NCBI RefSeq assembly: GCF_022836935.1
Contig: NZ_CP083239.1
Location: 1,998,001 to 2,062,000 of the forward strand
Source of the DNA: Ancylobacter polymorphus
GTDB taxonomy: Bacteria > Pseudomonadota > Alphaproteobacteria > Rhizobiales > Xanthobacteraceae
Direction of reading: 5' to 3'
Length of the DNA stretch: 64,000 bases
The translations under genes and the position numbers were made by a program. Of this stretch, positions 9,731-18,377 are shown piece by piece. The notes beneath the pieces are model-generated. The model searched no databases and was not told the DNA's origin. It saw only the letters and a program-made list of their open reading frames with translations. Numbering within the stretch: position 1 is the first letter of the stretch; every line of letters begins with the position of its first letter.

Positions 9731-10236
9731 TCCGGGCGCTCCGTCACGGCGGCGGTGCGGGCGGCGCGCCACTCCTCCAGCCGGGTCGCCAGCGCGTCGT
9801 CAGTGAGGGCGAGCACGGCGGCGGCGAGCAGCGCGGCATTGGTGGCGCCGGCCTTGCCGATGGCGAGCGTGCCCACCGGAATACCCGCCGGCATCTGCAC
9901 GATGGAATAGAGGCTGTCGACGCCGGACAGCGCCTTGGATTCGACCGGCACGCCGAACACCGGCAGCGTGGTGAGCGAGGCGACCATGCCCGGCAGATGC
10001 GCCGCGCCGCCGGCACCGGCGATGATCACCTTGGTCCCCGCCGCCTTCGCGGCCTTGGCGAAGGTGAACATGCGCTCGGGCGTGCGGTGGGCCGAGACGA
10101 TGCGGCAGTCATGGCCGACACCGAGCGCGTCCAGCGTCTCGGCGGCGTGGCGCATCGTGTCCCAGTCCGACTGGCTGCCCATGATGATGGCGACGGGTCG
10201 ATGGTCGGCGGCCGTTCCGGCCGTCAGGTCGCTCAT
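9727..10236 (-). CDS. purE: 5-(carboxyamino)imidazole ribonucleotide mutase PurE
   Basis: A 169-aa class I PurE that rearranges N5-CAIR to CAIR in purine synthesis. [10 protein letters not shown] near residue 19, SAHRTPERM near residue 48 and the [12 protein letters not shown] loop are the substrate-binding signatures of the octameric enzyme. It is the first gene of the purEK operon, with a 4-nt overlap to purK. A small palindrome (CCTTTC-AG-GAAAGG, 10250-10263) lies just upstream of its ribosome-binding region. I do not recognise it as a known purine regulatory site. Confidence 0.95.
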   Translation of the reverse strand: MSDLTAGTAADHRPVAIIMGSQSDWDTMRHAAETLDALGVGHDCRIVSAHRTPERMFTFAKAAKAAGTKVIIAGAGGAAHLPGMVASLTTLPVFGVPVESKALSGVDSLYSIVQMPAGIPVGTLAIGKAGATNAALLAAAVLALTDDALATRLEEWRAARTAAVTERPE

Positions 10237-10371
10237 TCTGCTTTCCGCCCCTTTCAGGAAAGGCGCGGATTATAGGAATCGCGGGCGCGGGAGCAAGGGA
10301 AGATGCGGCCCTGCCGGACGCGCCCGAGCCACCTCGCCCGCAGCGGTGCCGTGCGCAAATGGACAGCATGC

Positions 10372-10386
10372 TTAACATCGCCTTTA
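10372..10386. promoter_or_regulatory. CtrA-like box (TTAA-N7-TTTA), weak candidate
   Basis: TTAACATCGCCTTTA matches seven of the eight fixed positions of the alphaproteobacterial CtrA box TTAA-N7-TTAA. It lies 158 bp upstream of the L,D-transpeptidase start. Chance occurrence is quite possible; only the match itself is observed. Confidence 0.25.
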
Positions 10387-10544
10387 CCATGCCGGGGCAG
10401 AGTGCAGGGCGAGAGATTCCCCGGGGATCCGCCTGCCGTGTTCGTGAGTTGAACCCCGTGTGGGCTATGGTCTGATCGTTGCCGATTCCAACGGGAGCGG
10501 CGCGGCCAGGCGACCCCGATGGGCAACAGGCGGAGAAGATTCCA

Positions 10545-12614
10545 ATGTTCGGTCGCGGCGCTACAGATACGGTCGAGAACAGGAGCGCCACGGCACGCGG
10601 GACGGCCTCGCGCCGTGTGCTGGCGGCTTCCGCCGGCCTGCTGCTGGCCACGGTGAGCAGCGGGGGGCTGAGCGTGCAGGCGCAGCAGGCGCCCAGCAGT
10701 ATCGCCGCCGTCGACCAGGCCGGCCCGGGAAACGGCGAGGTCCCCGCTGGGGCAACGACCTCCTCCGAGAACGTGTCCCCTGCCGCCGCGACCGCGAGCC
10801 TTGTGCGCCCCGCCGAGCCGGCGGCACCGCTGCCGTCCATCGCGACGGAGGCGCCGCATTTCGATGCTGCCGATCCCGCCCGCCCCAGCCCGGCGCGCAG
10901 TGCCGCGCTTGCAGCACCGAGCCCGGCCGAGCCGCTTCCCGCCGCTCCGGTCGATGCCGACCCTGCGGCCGCGTTGCCGGCCGCGCCCAGCGTCGGCAAT
11001 GGGGCGCCAGGCGTTGGCGAAGGCACGTCCGGGGGGCCGGCACCGGTCGCCCCGGCCGAGACCGCCGAATCGGCGTTCTCCCGCCAACTCGCCGCGCTGA
11101 TCACCAATTCGCTGCCGCGCTTCTCCACCCGCCCGGCGGACCGCGAGGCGCTGGCCGCCTTCTACACGGCACGTGCCTTCCAGCCCGCGTTCACGCAGGA
11201 AGGGGGCGTCTCCCCGCTCGGGCAGGCGGCTCTCGACAGCTTCGCCGCCGCCGCCAGCGAAGGGCTTGACCCGACCGACTATGCCCAGCCGCCGCTGCCG
11301 GCGACGGCCGATGCCGGCCAACGCGCCGAAGCCGAGATGCGGCTTGCCGCCACCGCGCTGCTCTATGCCCGGCACGCGCAGAGCGGACGGTTCGACCCGA
11401 AAAAGCTCTCCAAGGATGTCGATCCCAACCCGACCGTGCCGGATTCGGCCGATGTGCTGGCCCGTCTCGCCGGCGCGCCGGATGCGGCGGCGGCGCGCGC
11501 CGTGCTGGCGAGCTTCGCCCCGCAATACCCGCAATATCTTCTGCTGAAGGAGCAGCTCGCGCGGCTGATGGCCCGGGAGCAGGCGGTTTCCCACGCGCCG
11601 ATCCCGCCCGGCCCGTCCGTGCGCCCCGGTGAGAGCGACCCGCGCGTGCCGCTGCTGCGTGCCCGGCTGGGGGTCGAGCCGCGTGGGGATGGGGAGATCT
11701 ATGATCCGGCGCTGGTGCGGGCGGTGGAGGAATTCCAGCGCCAGGCCGGCCTTGCCGCCGACGGCATTGTCGGGCGCGGCACGGTGGCGGCATTGAACGA
11801 CACCGGCGGCGACCCGGTGCCCGACATCATCGCCAATATGGAGCGCTGGCGCTGGGTGCCGCATGAGGTGGCACCGACCTATGTGATCGTCAACATTCCC
11901 GAATTCATGGTGCGCATCATCGTCGATGGCGGCACGGTGCATGAGACGCGGGTGGTGGTCGGCAAGCCCGAGAGCCCGACGCCGATCCTCGACGAGACGA
12001 TGCAGTATGTGGTGTTCAACCCCTCCTGGCACGTGCCGCCCAGCATCATGCGCAACGAGATGCTGCCGAAGCTGCAGGCGGACCCTTACGCGCTGCAGCG
12101 CCAGGGAATCGACGTGGTGCGCAATGGCCGGGTGATCGACCCCGGCATGGTGGACTGGCGCCGGGGCACGCAGGGCTATTCGTTCCGCCAGGAGCCGGGC
12201 GAGCGCAACGCGCTGGGGCGGATGAAGTTCATGTTCCCCAACAAGCACTCGGTCTATCTGCACGACACGCCGAGCCGCGCCCTGTTCGCCCGCGACCGCC
12301 GTGCCTTCAGCCATGGCTGCGTGCGGGTGCATGAACCGATGGCCTTCGCCGAGGCGCTGTTTGCGCTCGGCCTGCCCAAGGAGGGATGGACCGAGCAGCG
12401 CCTGTCGCGCCTGCTCGGCGGCAATGAGCGCTCGCTCACGCTGAAGAACAAATTCCCCATCCATCTCGTCTATTTCACCAGCTTCGTCGATTCCGCCGGC
12501 CAGCTGGTGACGCGCGAGGACCTCTACGGCATCAACGCCGCCACCAAAGCGCAGCTCGGGCTCGACGGGGCGCGCCGCTTCGCCGAGCAGGGAAAGCCGG
12601 CGCTGCGGCGCTGA
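10545..12614 (+). CDS. YcbB-type L,D-transpeptidase
   Basis: A 689-aa exported enzyme that forms 3-3 (mDAP-mDAP) cross-links in peptidoglycan. The start at 10545 follows a GGAG by 9 nt. A signal-like segment (VLAASAGLLLATVSSGGLS) is followed by about 150 residues of Ala/Pro-rich linker and a scaffold domain. A peptidoglycan-binding domain follows (LLRARLG...AVEEFQRQAGLAADGIVGRG as separate motifs), then a YkuD catalytic domain with SHGCVRVHEP; the catalytic Cys is residue 592. This domain order is that of E. coli LdtD (YcbB). The next gene on the same strand is a MepK-like peptidase, repeating the E. coli ycbB-ycbK neighbourhood. Confidence 0.88.
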   Translation: MFGRGATDTVENRSATARGTASRRVLAASAGLLLATVSSGGLSVQAQQAPSSIAAVDQAGPGNGEVPAGATTSSENVSPAAATASLVRPAEPAAPLPSIATEAPHFDAADPARPSPARSAALAAPSPAEPLPAAPVDADPAAALPAAPSVGNGAPGVGEGTSGGPAPVAPAETAESAFSRQLAALITNSLPRFSTRPADREALAAFYTARAFQPAFTQEGGVSPLGQAALDSFAAAASEGLDPTDYAQPPLPATADAGQRAEAEMRLAATALLYARHAQSGRFDPKKLSKDVDPNPTVPDSADVLARLAGAPDAAAARAVLASFAPQYPQYLLLKEQLARLMAREQAVSHAPIPPGPSVRPGESDPRVPLLRARLGVEPRGDGEIYDPALVRAVEEFQRQAGLAADGIVGRGTVAALNDTGGDPVPDIIANMERWRWVPHEVAPTYVIVNIPEFMVRIIVDGGTVHETRVVVGKPESPTPILDETMQYVVFNPSWHVPPSIMRNEMLPKLQADPYALQRQGIDVVRNGRVIDPGMVDWRRGTQGYSFRQEPGERNALGRMKFMFPNKHSVYLHDTPSRALFARDRRAFSHGCVRVHEPMAFAEALFALGLPKEGWTEQRLSRLLGGNERSLTLKNKFPIHLVYFTSFVDSAGQLVTREDLYGINAATKAQLGLDGARRFAEQGKPALRR

Positions 12615-12808
12615 CGGCAGCCCCGCACCAGCTGCTGTGGCTAGGAGGAGACGATCGAGCGTAAAAGGGCTCGGCGGGAGGTAATCGCACGCGAATTTGA
12701 CGTGCTGGCACTCTTTTGCCACAGTCACTTTTTAGTGCGAGAGACAACAGGCGTGGGGGCTGGGGTCGTAAGGACCTCTTAACCAAACCCGAGAAGACTG
12801 TGTTCACC

Positions 12809-14530
12809 ATGCGCGGTACGGGCGCTTCCGCCCGCACCGTTCCAGGAAACGTTGAGTTCGGGTTCAAGCCGTTGCGATTTTCCGCCCTCCGCTCGTCCAA
12901 GCTGGCCAAGGCCGCTCTTCTCGCGGCGCTTGCCACGCTGTGCGGCGCCGATCTGCTGCAGGATGCGGTGGCCAATGGCGACACGCGCACGCTCAGCCTC
13001 CACCATGTCCATTCCGGCGAGAGCGCCACCATCACCTTCAAGCGCAATGGCCGTTACGACCCGGCGGCGCTGAAGCAGCTGAACGTGCTGTTGCAGGATT
13101 GGCGGCGCAAAGAGCCGACCAATATGGACCCGCGCCTGTTCGACATTGTCTGGGAGGTCTATCGCGAGACCGGTGCGACCCAGCCGATCCAGGTGATCGG
13201 CGGCTACCGTTCCCCCGCCACTAACGCCATGCTGCGCTCGCGCTCGCGCGGCGTCGCCCAGACCAGCCTGCACATGCAGGGGCGGGCGATGGATTTCTAC
13301 ATTCCCGGCGTGCCGCTAGCGAAGATCCGCGAGGCCGGGCTGCGGCTGCAGCGCGGGGGCGTCGGCTTCTACCCCACCTCCGGCTCGCCCTTCGTCCATC
13401 TCGACACCGGCGGTATCCGCCACTGGCCGCGCATGAGCCGGCCGGAACTCGCCCGCGTCTTCCCCGATGGCCGCACGGTGCATGTGCCGGCCGATGGCAA
13501 GCCCATGCCCGGCTACGCCCAGGCGCTGGCGGCGGTGGAAGCCCGCGGCAACGAGCCCGGCGGCGCCGGCGCGGCCTTCGCCGGCCTGTCCGGCGGCAAT
13601 GATCCCAAGCGCAAGGGCGCGCCGGCCAAGAACATTTTCGCCGGCCTGTTCGGCAAGGATGGCGACGACGAGGAAGAGGCCGCCCCGGCCGCCACTCCTG
13701 CCCCTGCGGAGGAGGCGCCGGCTCAGGTCGCCGCCGCTCCCGCACCTGTCGCTCCCGCGCCAGCCCAGCTCGCGCTCGCCGCGCCCGTGCCCACACCGAC
13801 GCCGCGCCCGTCTCTGCCGGCGGCTGCGGCGCCCATGGCACCGTTTGAAGTGGCTTCGCTGGGTACGGTGCCGCTGCCGCAGCCCAATCCGCTGCCGCGT
13901 GGGGCGGTGGCCGCCGCGCCCGCACCGCGTCCCGCTCCGGCGCCCGCCGCCGGCAAGGCGGACCTCGCCGCGCTCGCCGCCGCGATCCCGATGCCGGGCA
14001 CGCCGGAGGCGAGCAACAGCCGGCAGATCGCCAGCGCCATCAGCGGCACGCCGCTTGCCGCCACCCGCCCGAGCGAGGTCGGTGGCCTGCCGGAGGTCAT
14101 CGTGCGCGGCACGCAGGGCGAAGGCCCGGCGCTGGCCTATGCCGACGCCGCCGGCAGTGTGTTCACCGCTCCGCGCCTCCAGCCCGGCCGCGCGCCGGAG
14201 CCGGCATCGACAGCCGCCGCACGCACCGCGCCCACGGCAACCGCCGCCGCTGCCCCTGGGCGCAAGCCGCAGGCGCATTCGCAGGCAATGATCGCGGAGA
14301 TTCGCCGCCTGTTCAGCGGCCCCAGCGTTGCGGGCGAGGTGTCCATGCATCTGCCGGAGCTTCGCCGCTTCGCCGCTTTCGTGCTGCCGCCGCGCCGCAT
14401 CGTCGCCGCCCAGTTCAGCCGCGACGGGGTGAAGGGGCTTTCCACCACGCAATTCTCCGGCGAGGCGGTGGTCGCCGTGCCGGTGGTGGCGATGATGACC
14501 GGCCCGGCCCCGCTCAAGAAGCCGCTCTGA
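12809..14530 (+). CDS. DUF882/MepK-type murein endopeptidase with long low-complexity tail
   Basis: A 573-aa exported protein of the peptidase M15-like DUF882 family (E. coli YcbK/MepK), zinc enzymes that cut peptidoglycan cross-bridges. The N-terminal Lys-rich and hydrophobic stretch (KAALLAALATLCGADLL) looks like a signal or anchor. The catalytic domain spans residues about 60-215 with GGYRSPATNAML, then His155 and Asp162 (SLHMQGRAMDF) and His197 (FVHLDTGG), the expected zinc ligands. Residues about 290-500 are Ala/Pro-rich; the last about 90 residues are more ordered but unrecognised. E. coli MepK is only about 180 aa, so the tail is an elaboration. A GTG at 12800 is an alternative start. 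Confidence 0.82.
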   Translation: MRGTGASARTVPGNVEFGFKPLRFSALRSSKLAKAALLAALATLCGADLLQDAVANGDTRTLSLHHVHSGESATITFKRNGRYDPAALKQLNVLLQDWRRKEPTNMDPRLFDIVWEVYRETGATQPIQVIGGYRSPATNAMLRSRSRGVAQTSLHMQGRAMDFYIPGVPLAKIREAGLRLQRGGVGFYPTSGSPFVHLDTGGIRHWPRMSRPELARVFPDGRTVHVPADGKPMPGYAQALAAVEARGNEPGGAGAAFAGLSGGNDPKRKGAPAKNIFAGLFGKDGDDEEEAAPAATPAPAEEAPAQVAAAPAPVAPAPAQLALAAPVPTPTPRPSLPAAAAPMAPFEVASLGTVPLPQPNPLPRGAVAAAPAPRPAPAPAAGKADLAALAAAIPMPGTPEASNSRQIASAISGTPLAATRPSEVGGLPEVIVRGTQGEGPALAYADAAGSVFTAPRLQPGRAPEPASTAAARTAPTATAAAAPGRKPQAHSQAMIAEIRRLFSGPSVAGEVSMHLPELRRFAAFVLPPRRIVAAQFSRDGVKGLSTTQFSGEAVVAVPVVAMMTGPAPLKKPL

Positions 14531-14627
14531 TCGGGGCGCTGGCCCTCCAAACGGAACGGGCGGCCAGTGGCCGCCCGGTCGGTTTGACAATATCTGACGT
14601 CAATAATCTCTGCGTGGCGCGCCCGGT

Positions 14628-14912
14628 TCAGCTTTCGCCGAGCATCCCCAGCGCCTGCATATAGAGGTCGACGATCGCCTCATGCTCGGCGCGCTGGTCG
14701 GCGTCCTGCTTGCGGATCTTGAGGATTTCCCGCAGCGCCTTGGTGTCGAAGCCGGTACCCTTGGCTTCGGCGAAGACATCCTTGATGTCGTCGGCAATGG
14801 TCTTCTTCTCTTCCTCAAGCCGCTCGATGCGCTCGATGAAGGATTTCAGCTGCTCCTTGGCGAAGCCGGCGGCGGCATCGGACAAGGGCTGGTCGTTCGG
14901 AATATCGGACAT
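14628..14912 (-). CDS. gapR: GapR nucleoid-associated protein (DUF2312)
   Basis: A 94-aa small basic/acidic helical protein. [43 protein letters not shown] and the final LYMQALG (quoted as separate motifs) are hallmarks of DUF2312. In Caulobacter the founding member GapR binds overtwisted AT-rich DNA ahead of replication forks and transcription and helps topoisomerases relax it. The length and motif order are intact. Upstream (15000-15022) is a 9-bp hairpin with one bulge that may end the DUF1244 transcript. Confidence 0.9.
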   Translation of the reverse strand: MSDIPNDQPLSDAAAGFAKEQLKSFIERIERLEEEKKTIADDIKDVFAEAKGTGFDTKALREILKIRKQDADQRAEHEAIVDLYMQALGMLGES

Positions 14913-15082
14913 GGTGTCTCCGGGGCAGCGGGCAGGGCCCGGCGTCTAGACGGCAATTCGGGCGGCGATAGGGAGCGCAAGCCGGGCGGGCCGTCAAGGC
15001 AAGGACGCATCCGTGCGCCTTGGCGGGGCCAGCTAGTCCCGCTATCCACCGCGAATCCGGGGAAAAGCGGCTCCTTGCCGGC

Positions 15083-15385
15083 TCAGTGCGGCCCCGGTCC
15101 GGGGAAGGCCGCCTTCTGCTCCGGCGTCGCCTCGCTCTGGTGGCGGGCCTTCCACTCCTCATAGGGCATGCCATAGACGGCTTCGCGGCTCTCATCCTTG
15201 GTCATGGGCACGTCCCGTTCCCTGGCCGCATCGAGCAGCCAGTTGGACAGGCAGTTGCGGCAGAAGCCCGCCAGGTTCATCAGCGCGATGTTCTGCACAT
15301 CGGTGCGCGCCTGCAGATGGGCGACGAGGCGGCGGAAGGCTGCGGCTTCCAGTTCGGTGCGGGTGGCATTGTCGAGGTCGGTCAT
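15083..15385 (-). CDS. DUF1244 family protein
   Basis: A 100-aa conserved protein of the DUF1244 family, widespread in proteobacteria and of unknown biochemical role. Visible hallmarks are AAAFRRLVAHLQARTDVQNIA-like helices, the Cys pair in GFCRNCLSNWL (residues about 42-45), which could bind a metal, and YGMPYEEWKARHQ near the end. Cytoplasmic by composition. It lies 27 nt downstream of the N-formylglutamate amidohydrolase stop on the same strand and may share its transcript. Confidence 0.8.
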   Translation of the reverse strand: MTDLDNATRTELEAAAFRRLVAHLQARTDVQNIALMNLAGFCRNCLSNWLLDAARERDVPMTKDESREAVYGMPYEEWKARHQSEATPEQKAAFPGPGPH

Positions 15386-15412
15386 GGAAGTCTCCCGGGA
15401 TATGTCGTCCCG

Positions 15413-16261
15413 TCAGATGGGGGGCACGGGGCCGGTGCGCGAGCCATAGCTGCGCACTTCGTGCAGTTCCGGCCGGGCGAGAATGGCGGGGAGCAGCCCA
15501 GCCAGCCGGTCGGCCCAGGCGCGCTGGCCGTCGACCTCGGCGATCAGATCCTGCCGGATTTCGAGCAGCGTGTTGGCGAGGCCGCGCAGCGTGGCGTGGC
15601 GGAACAGGCAATCGCCGCGCAGCGCGCCATCATAGGGCTCGTTGTCGCCGACGATGAGATCACCGGGGGCTTCCAGCGCGTCGATGAGCTCGCGGGTGAA
15701 GCGGGGATCGCTGTCCCACAGCACGGCGGCGTGCCAAGGGCGGGCCACGCCGCGCCAGACCGGGGTGAAGCTGTGAATCGACAGCAGCACCGGCACGATG
15801 CCCGCCGCCAGCGCCGCCTCGATCTCGGCGGTGATGGCGTCGTGATAGGGGCGGTGGAACAGCGCCAGCCGGCGCTCGATCTCCGCCGCATCGGCATGGC
15901 GGTTGCCCGGAACCACCGCGCCGTCGGACAGCCGCATCACCAGAGTGGGATCGTCCTCGCCGCGATTGGGGTCGATGAGAAGCCGCGAAAAACGCGAGAG
16001 TACCGCTGGGCAACCGAGGCGATGGGCCAGCATCCGTGTGACGCCGGCCGCGCCGATGTCGTAGCCGATGTGGCGCTGCAGTTCCGCCTTGGGCAGGCCG
16101 AGCGAGCCATAGGCCGGTGGCAGGGCGTTGGACGCGTGGTCGCACAGCAGGATAAGCCCGGCTTCCAGTGTTCCCGGAAGGCGCTCAAAGGCGGGGAACG
16201 GGTCCAAAGCAGGGGAGGCGCTGGCGGGCGCGGTGGATTCGTCCGTGGAGAGGCGGCGCAT
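15413..16261 (-). CDS. N-formylglutamate amidohydrolase family protein
   Basis: A 282-aa member of the FGase family (HutG-like, PF05013), which hydrolyses N-formyl-L-glutamate or related N-acyl amino acids. Conserved pieces seen: LLCDHASNALP near the N-terminus, the HIGYDIGA segment, SRLLIDPNRGEDDP, HRPYHDAI and LSIHSFTPVWRG (likely metal-binding His). The start at 16261 gives the normal N-terminus for the family; upstream in-frame sequence is low quality. There are no histidine-utilisation genes nearby, so the physiological substrate is open. It is divergent from the glycerate kinase, with 173 bp between starts. Confidence 0.85.
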   Translation of the reverse strand: MRRLSTDESTAPASASPALDPFPAFERLPGTLEAGLILLCDHASNALPPAYGSLGLPKAELQRHIGYDIGAAGVTRMLAHRLGCPAVLSRFSRLLIDPNRGEDDPTLVMRLSDGAVVPGNRHADAAEIERRLALFHRPYHDAITAEIEAALAAGIVPVLLSIHSFTPVWRGVARPWHAAVLWDSDPRFTRELIDALEAPGDLIVGDNEPYDGALRGDCLFRHATLRGLANTLLEIRQDLIAEVDGQRAWADRLAGLLPAILARPELHEVRSYGSRTGPVPPI

Positions 16262-16434
16262 AATTGCCCGTGTGCTGCGGGGAAGTGTGCAGGAGGATAT
16301 CGACGTGAGGCGTGGCGTGCCATAGGAATACGCCCGTTTCGCGTCGCGCGGCCGGGGATTCGCGCCCGCGCGCAATAAGCAATGGCCGGGCAAGAGACCG
16401 GCAGGAAGGCCTCCTTTGGGGCGGGGTGGGTGTG

Positions 16435-17727
16435 ATGACGGACGTTTCGGCGCGTGAATTTCTCGATCGCCTGTTCACCGCTGCGGTTGCGGCCGCGCAT
16501 CCTTCCACCTGTCTGCCGCCGGCGCTGCCGCCGCCTCCCGCCCAAGGCCGCCTGATCCTGCTCGCCGCCGGCAAGGCCGCCGGCTCGATGCTGGAAGTGG
16601 CCGAGCGGCATTATCTCGACGAGATGGGCGTCGACCCCTCGCGTCTCCTTGGGATCGGCGTCGCCCGCCACGGCTATGGTCGCCCCACCCGTCAGTTGGA
16701 AATGGTCGAGGCCGGCCATCCCGTGCCGGACGCGGCGGGCCTTGCTGGCGCGCAGAAGGCGATCGACCTCGCCGCCTCCGCCACCGCCGACGATCTCGTG
16801 CTGGTGCTTCTCTCCGGCGGCGCTTCGGCTAACTGGATTGCGCCCGCTTTCGGCGTCGAGCTGGACGACAAGCGTGCGCTGACCCGCGCGCTGCTGCGCT
16901 CCGGTGCCAACATCACCGAAATCAACACGGTGCGGAAGCATCTCTCGCGTATCAAGGGCGGGCGCCTGGCGGCGCTGGCTCAGCCGGCGCGGGTAGTCAC
17001 GCTGTCGGTCTCCGACGTGCCGGGCGACGATCCGGCGGTGATCGGCTCCGGCCCGACCGTGCCGGACCCGACCACGCTGGCGGAAGCGCGCGATGTGCTC
17101 GCCCGCTACCGCATCGACCCGCCGCCCTCCGTGGCGGTGGCACTGCGCGACCCTGCCAATGAATCGCCGAAGCCCGGCGACGCGGCCTTCGCCGGTTCCG
17201 AGTACGTCCTCATCTCCCGCCCGGCCGATTCCTTCGTCGCGGCGGAGAAGATCGCCCGCGAGGCCGGGATCGAGCCGGTGCTGCTCGGCGACAATCTGGA
17301 AGGCGAGGCGCGCGACGTGGCTGCCGCGCAGGCCGCCAAGGCGAAGGAGCTGAAGGCGGCGGGTCGCAAAGCGGTGCTGCTCTCCGGCGGCGAACTCACC
17401 GTCACCATGCGCGGCCAGGGCCGGGGCGGCCCGAACCAGGAATATGCGCTGGCGCTCGCCGTGGCGCTCGACGGCGCGCCGGGGATTTACGCTGTGGCCG
17501 GCGACACGGACGGCACCGATGGCGGCGGCGGCGACGCCTCCGATCCGGCCGGCGCCTATGTGATGCCGGACACGCTGGCGCGGGCGAAGGCGCAGGGTCT
17601 CGATCCTGCCGCCTTTCTCGCCAATAACGACTCCACCAGCTTCTTCGAGGCCCTCGGAGATCTGCTCACGCCGGGGCCGACCTGCACGAACGTCAATGAT
17701 TTCCGAGCCGTTCTCGTCGACGAGTGA
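16435..17727 (+). CDS. Glycerate kinase (DUF4147/MOFRL type)
   Basis: A 430-aa enzyme of the TtuD/GckA class that phosphorylates D-glycerate, probably to 2-phosphoglycerate, feeding it into glycolysis or the serine cycle. LLAAGKAAGSM and LLSGGASANW are N-terminal nucleotide/substrate signatures. INTVRKHLSRIKGG and SDVPGDDPAVIGSGPT are diagnostic, and the C-terminal MOFRL domain has GGPNQEYALA and AGDTDGTDGGGGDASDP. The start ATG at 16435 follows a GGGG-rich ribosome site. Its last 32 nt overlap the next gene (DUF1036) in another frame, which suggests one operon ending at the hairpin at 18303. Confidence 0.9.
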   Translation: MTDVSAREFLDRLFTAAVAAAHPSTCLPPALPPPPAQGRLILLAAGKAAGSMLEVAERHYLDEMGVDPSRLLGIGVARHGYGRPTRQLEMVEAGHPVPDAAGLAGAQKAIDLAASATADDLVLVLLSGGASANWIAPAFGVELDDKRALTRALLRSGANITEINTVRKHLSRIKGGRLAALAQPARVVTLSVSDVPGDDPAVIGSGPTVPDPTTLAEARDVLARYRIDPPPSVAVALRDPANESPKPGDAAFAGSEYVLISRPADSFVAAEKIAREAGIEPVLLGDNLEGEARDVAAAQAAKAKELKAAGRKAVLLSGGELTVTMRGQGRGGPNQEYALALAVALDGAPGIYAVAGDTDGTDGGGGDASDPAGAYVMPDTLARAKAQGLDPAAFLANNDSTSFFEALGDLLTPGPTCTNVNDFRAVLVDE

Positions 17728-18265
17728 TCCTGTTGCCGCTGCCGCCGCCCTCCCTCGGGGCGGCCGGCTGCGGGTGCCGCGTGGCGCGCTGACGCGGGCA
17801 CTGGGGGCGGCTCTGCTTGCCGTGCCGCTTCTCGCCGGGCTGATGCCGGTGCCGGCGGCGGCGGATTTCCGCCTGTGCAACCGCTCCAGCAGCCGCGTCG
17901 GCATCGCGCTCGGCTACAAGGACGGCAATAGCTGGGCGACCGAGGGCTGGTGGAACATCGGCGCCAATAGCTGCGAGACGCTGCTGCGCGGCGATCTGGT
18001 GGCGCGCTTCTACTATGTCTACGCCATCGACTACGATCTCGGCGGGGAATGGTCCGGCAAGGCCTTCATGTGTACCCGTGAGAAGGAATTCACCATTCGC
18101 GGCATCCAGGACTGCCTGGCGCGCGGCTTCGACCGCACCGGCTTCTTCGAAGTGGACACCCACGAGCAGAAGAGCTGGACGGTGCAGCTGACCGAGCGCA
18201 AGCCCGCCGCCGCGGATGCCGGCTCCGGCCTGCCGCCGCCGCCCATGCCGCAGGCGCGGCCCTGA
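17696..18265 (+). CDS. DUF1036 exported protein
   Basis: A 189-aa protein of unknown function belonging to DUF1036. After a hydrophobic signal sequence (ALGAALLAVPLLAGLMPVPAAA) the mature part begins DFRLCNRSSSRVGIALGYKD and contains GWWNIGANSC, RGDLVARFYYVYA, AFMCTREKEFTI and DCLARGFDRTGF, all typical of the family and with four or more Cys that could form disulfides. The ATG at 17696 overlaps the upstream gene by 32 nt and gives a long n-region. A GTG at 17774 would give a more standard signal peptide and cannot be excluded. Confidence 0.8.
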   Translation: MISEPFSSTSDPVAAAAALPRGGRLRVPRGALTRALGAALLAVPLLAGLMPVPAAADFRLCNRSSSRVGIALGYKDGNSWATEGWWNIGANSCETLLRGDLVARFYYVYAIDYDLGGEWSGKAFMCTREKEFTIRGIQDCLARGFDRTGFFEVDTHEQKSWTVQLTERKPAAADAGSGLPPPPMPQARP

Positions 18266-18302
18266 GCACGTCCCTTCCCCCTCTCATTGACCTGTCCTAA
18301 CG

Positions 18303-18334
18303 ACAACACCCCGGAGCGGGCTCCGGGGTGTTGT
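18303..18334 (+). terminator. Strong hairpin terminator after the glycerate kinase-DUF1036 operon
   Basis: A perfect 14-bp stem (18303-18316 with 18321-18334) closed by a CGGG tetraloop, 37 nt after the DUF1036 stop. The 3' side is T-poor (GTCTCG), so it may rely on stem stability. It may also serve the converging Do protease gene, which ends at 18378. Confidence 0.75.
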
Positions 18335-18377
18335 GTCTCGCGGATGGAAAGGGGTGAGGCGACCTTGGCCGCGCGTG

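Noticed and set aside
12706..12719. Sigma54-like TGGCAC...TTGC element upstream of the DUF882 gene
   Set aside because: The GG and GC dinucleotides are separated by 9 instead of the required 10 bases. Sigma54 promoters are strict about this, so it is taken as chance (it also forms a short inverted repeat, TGGCA/TGCCA).
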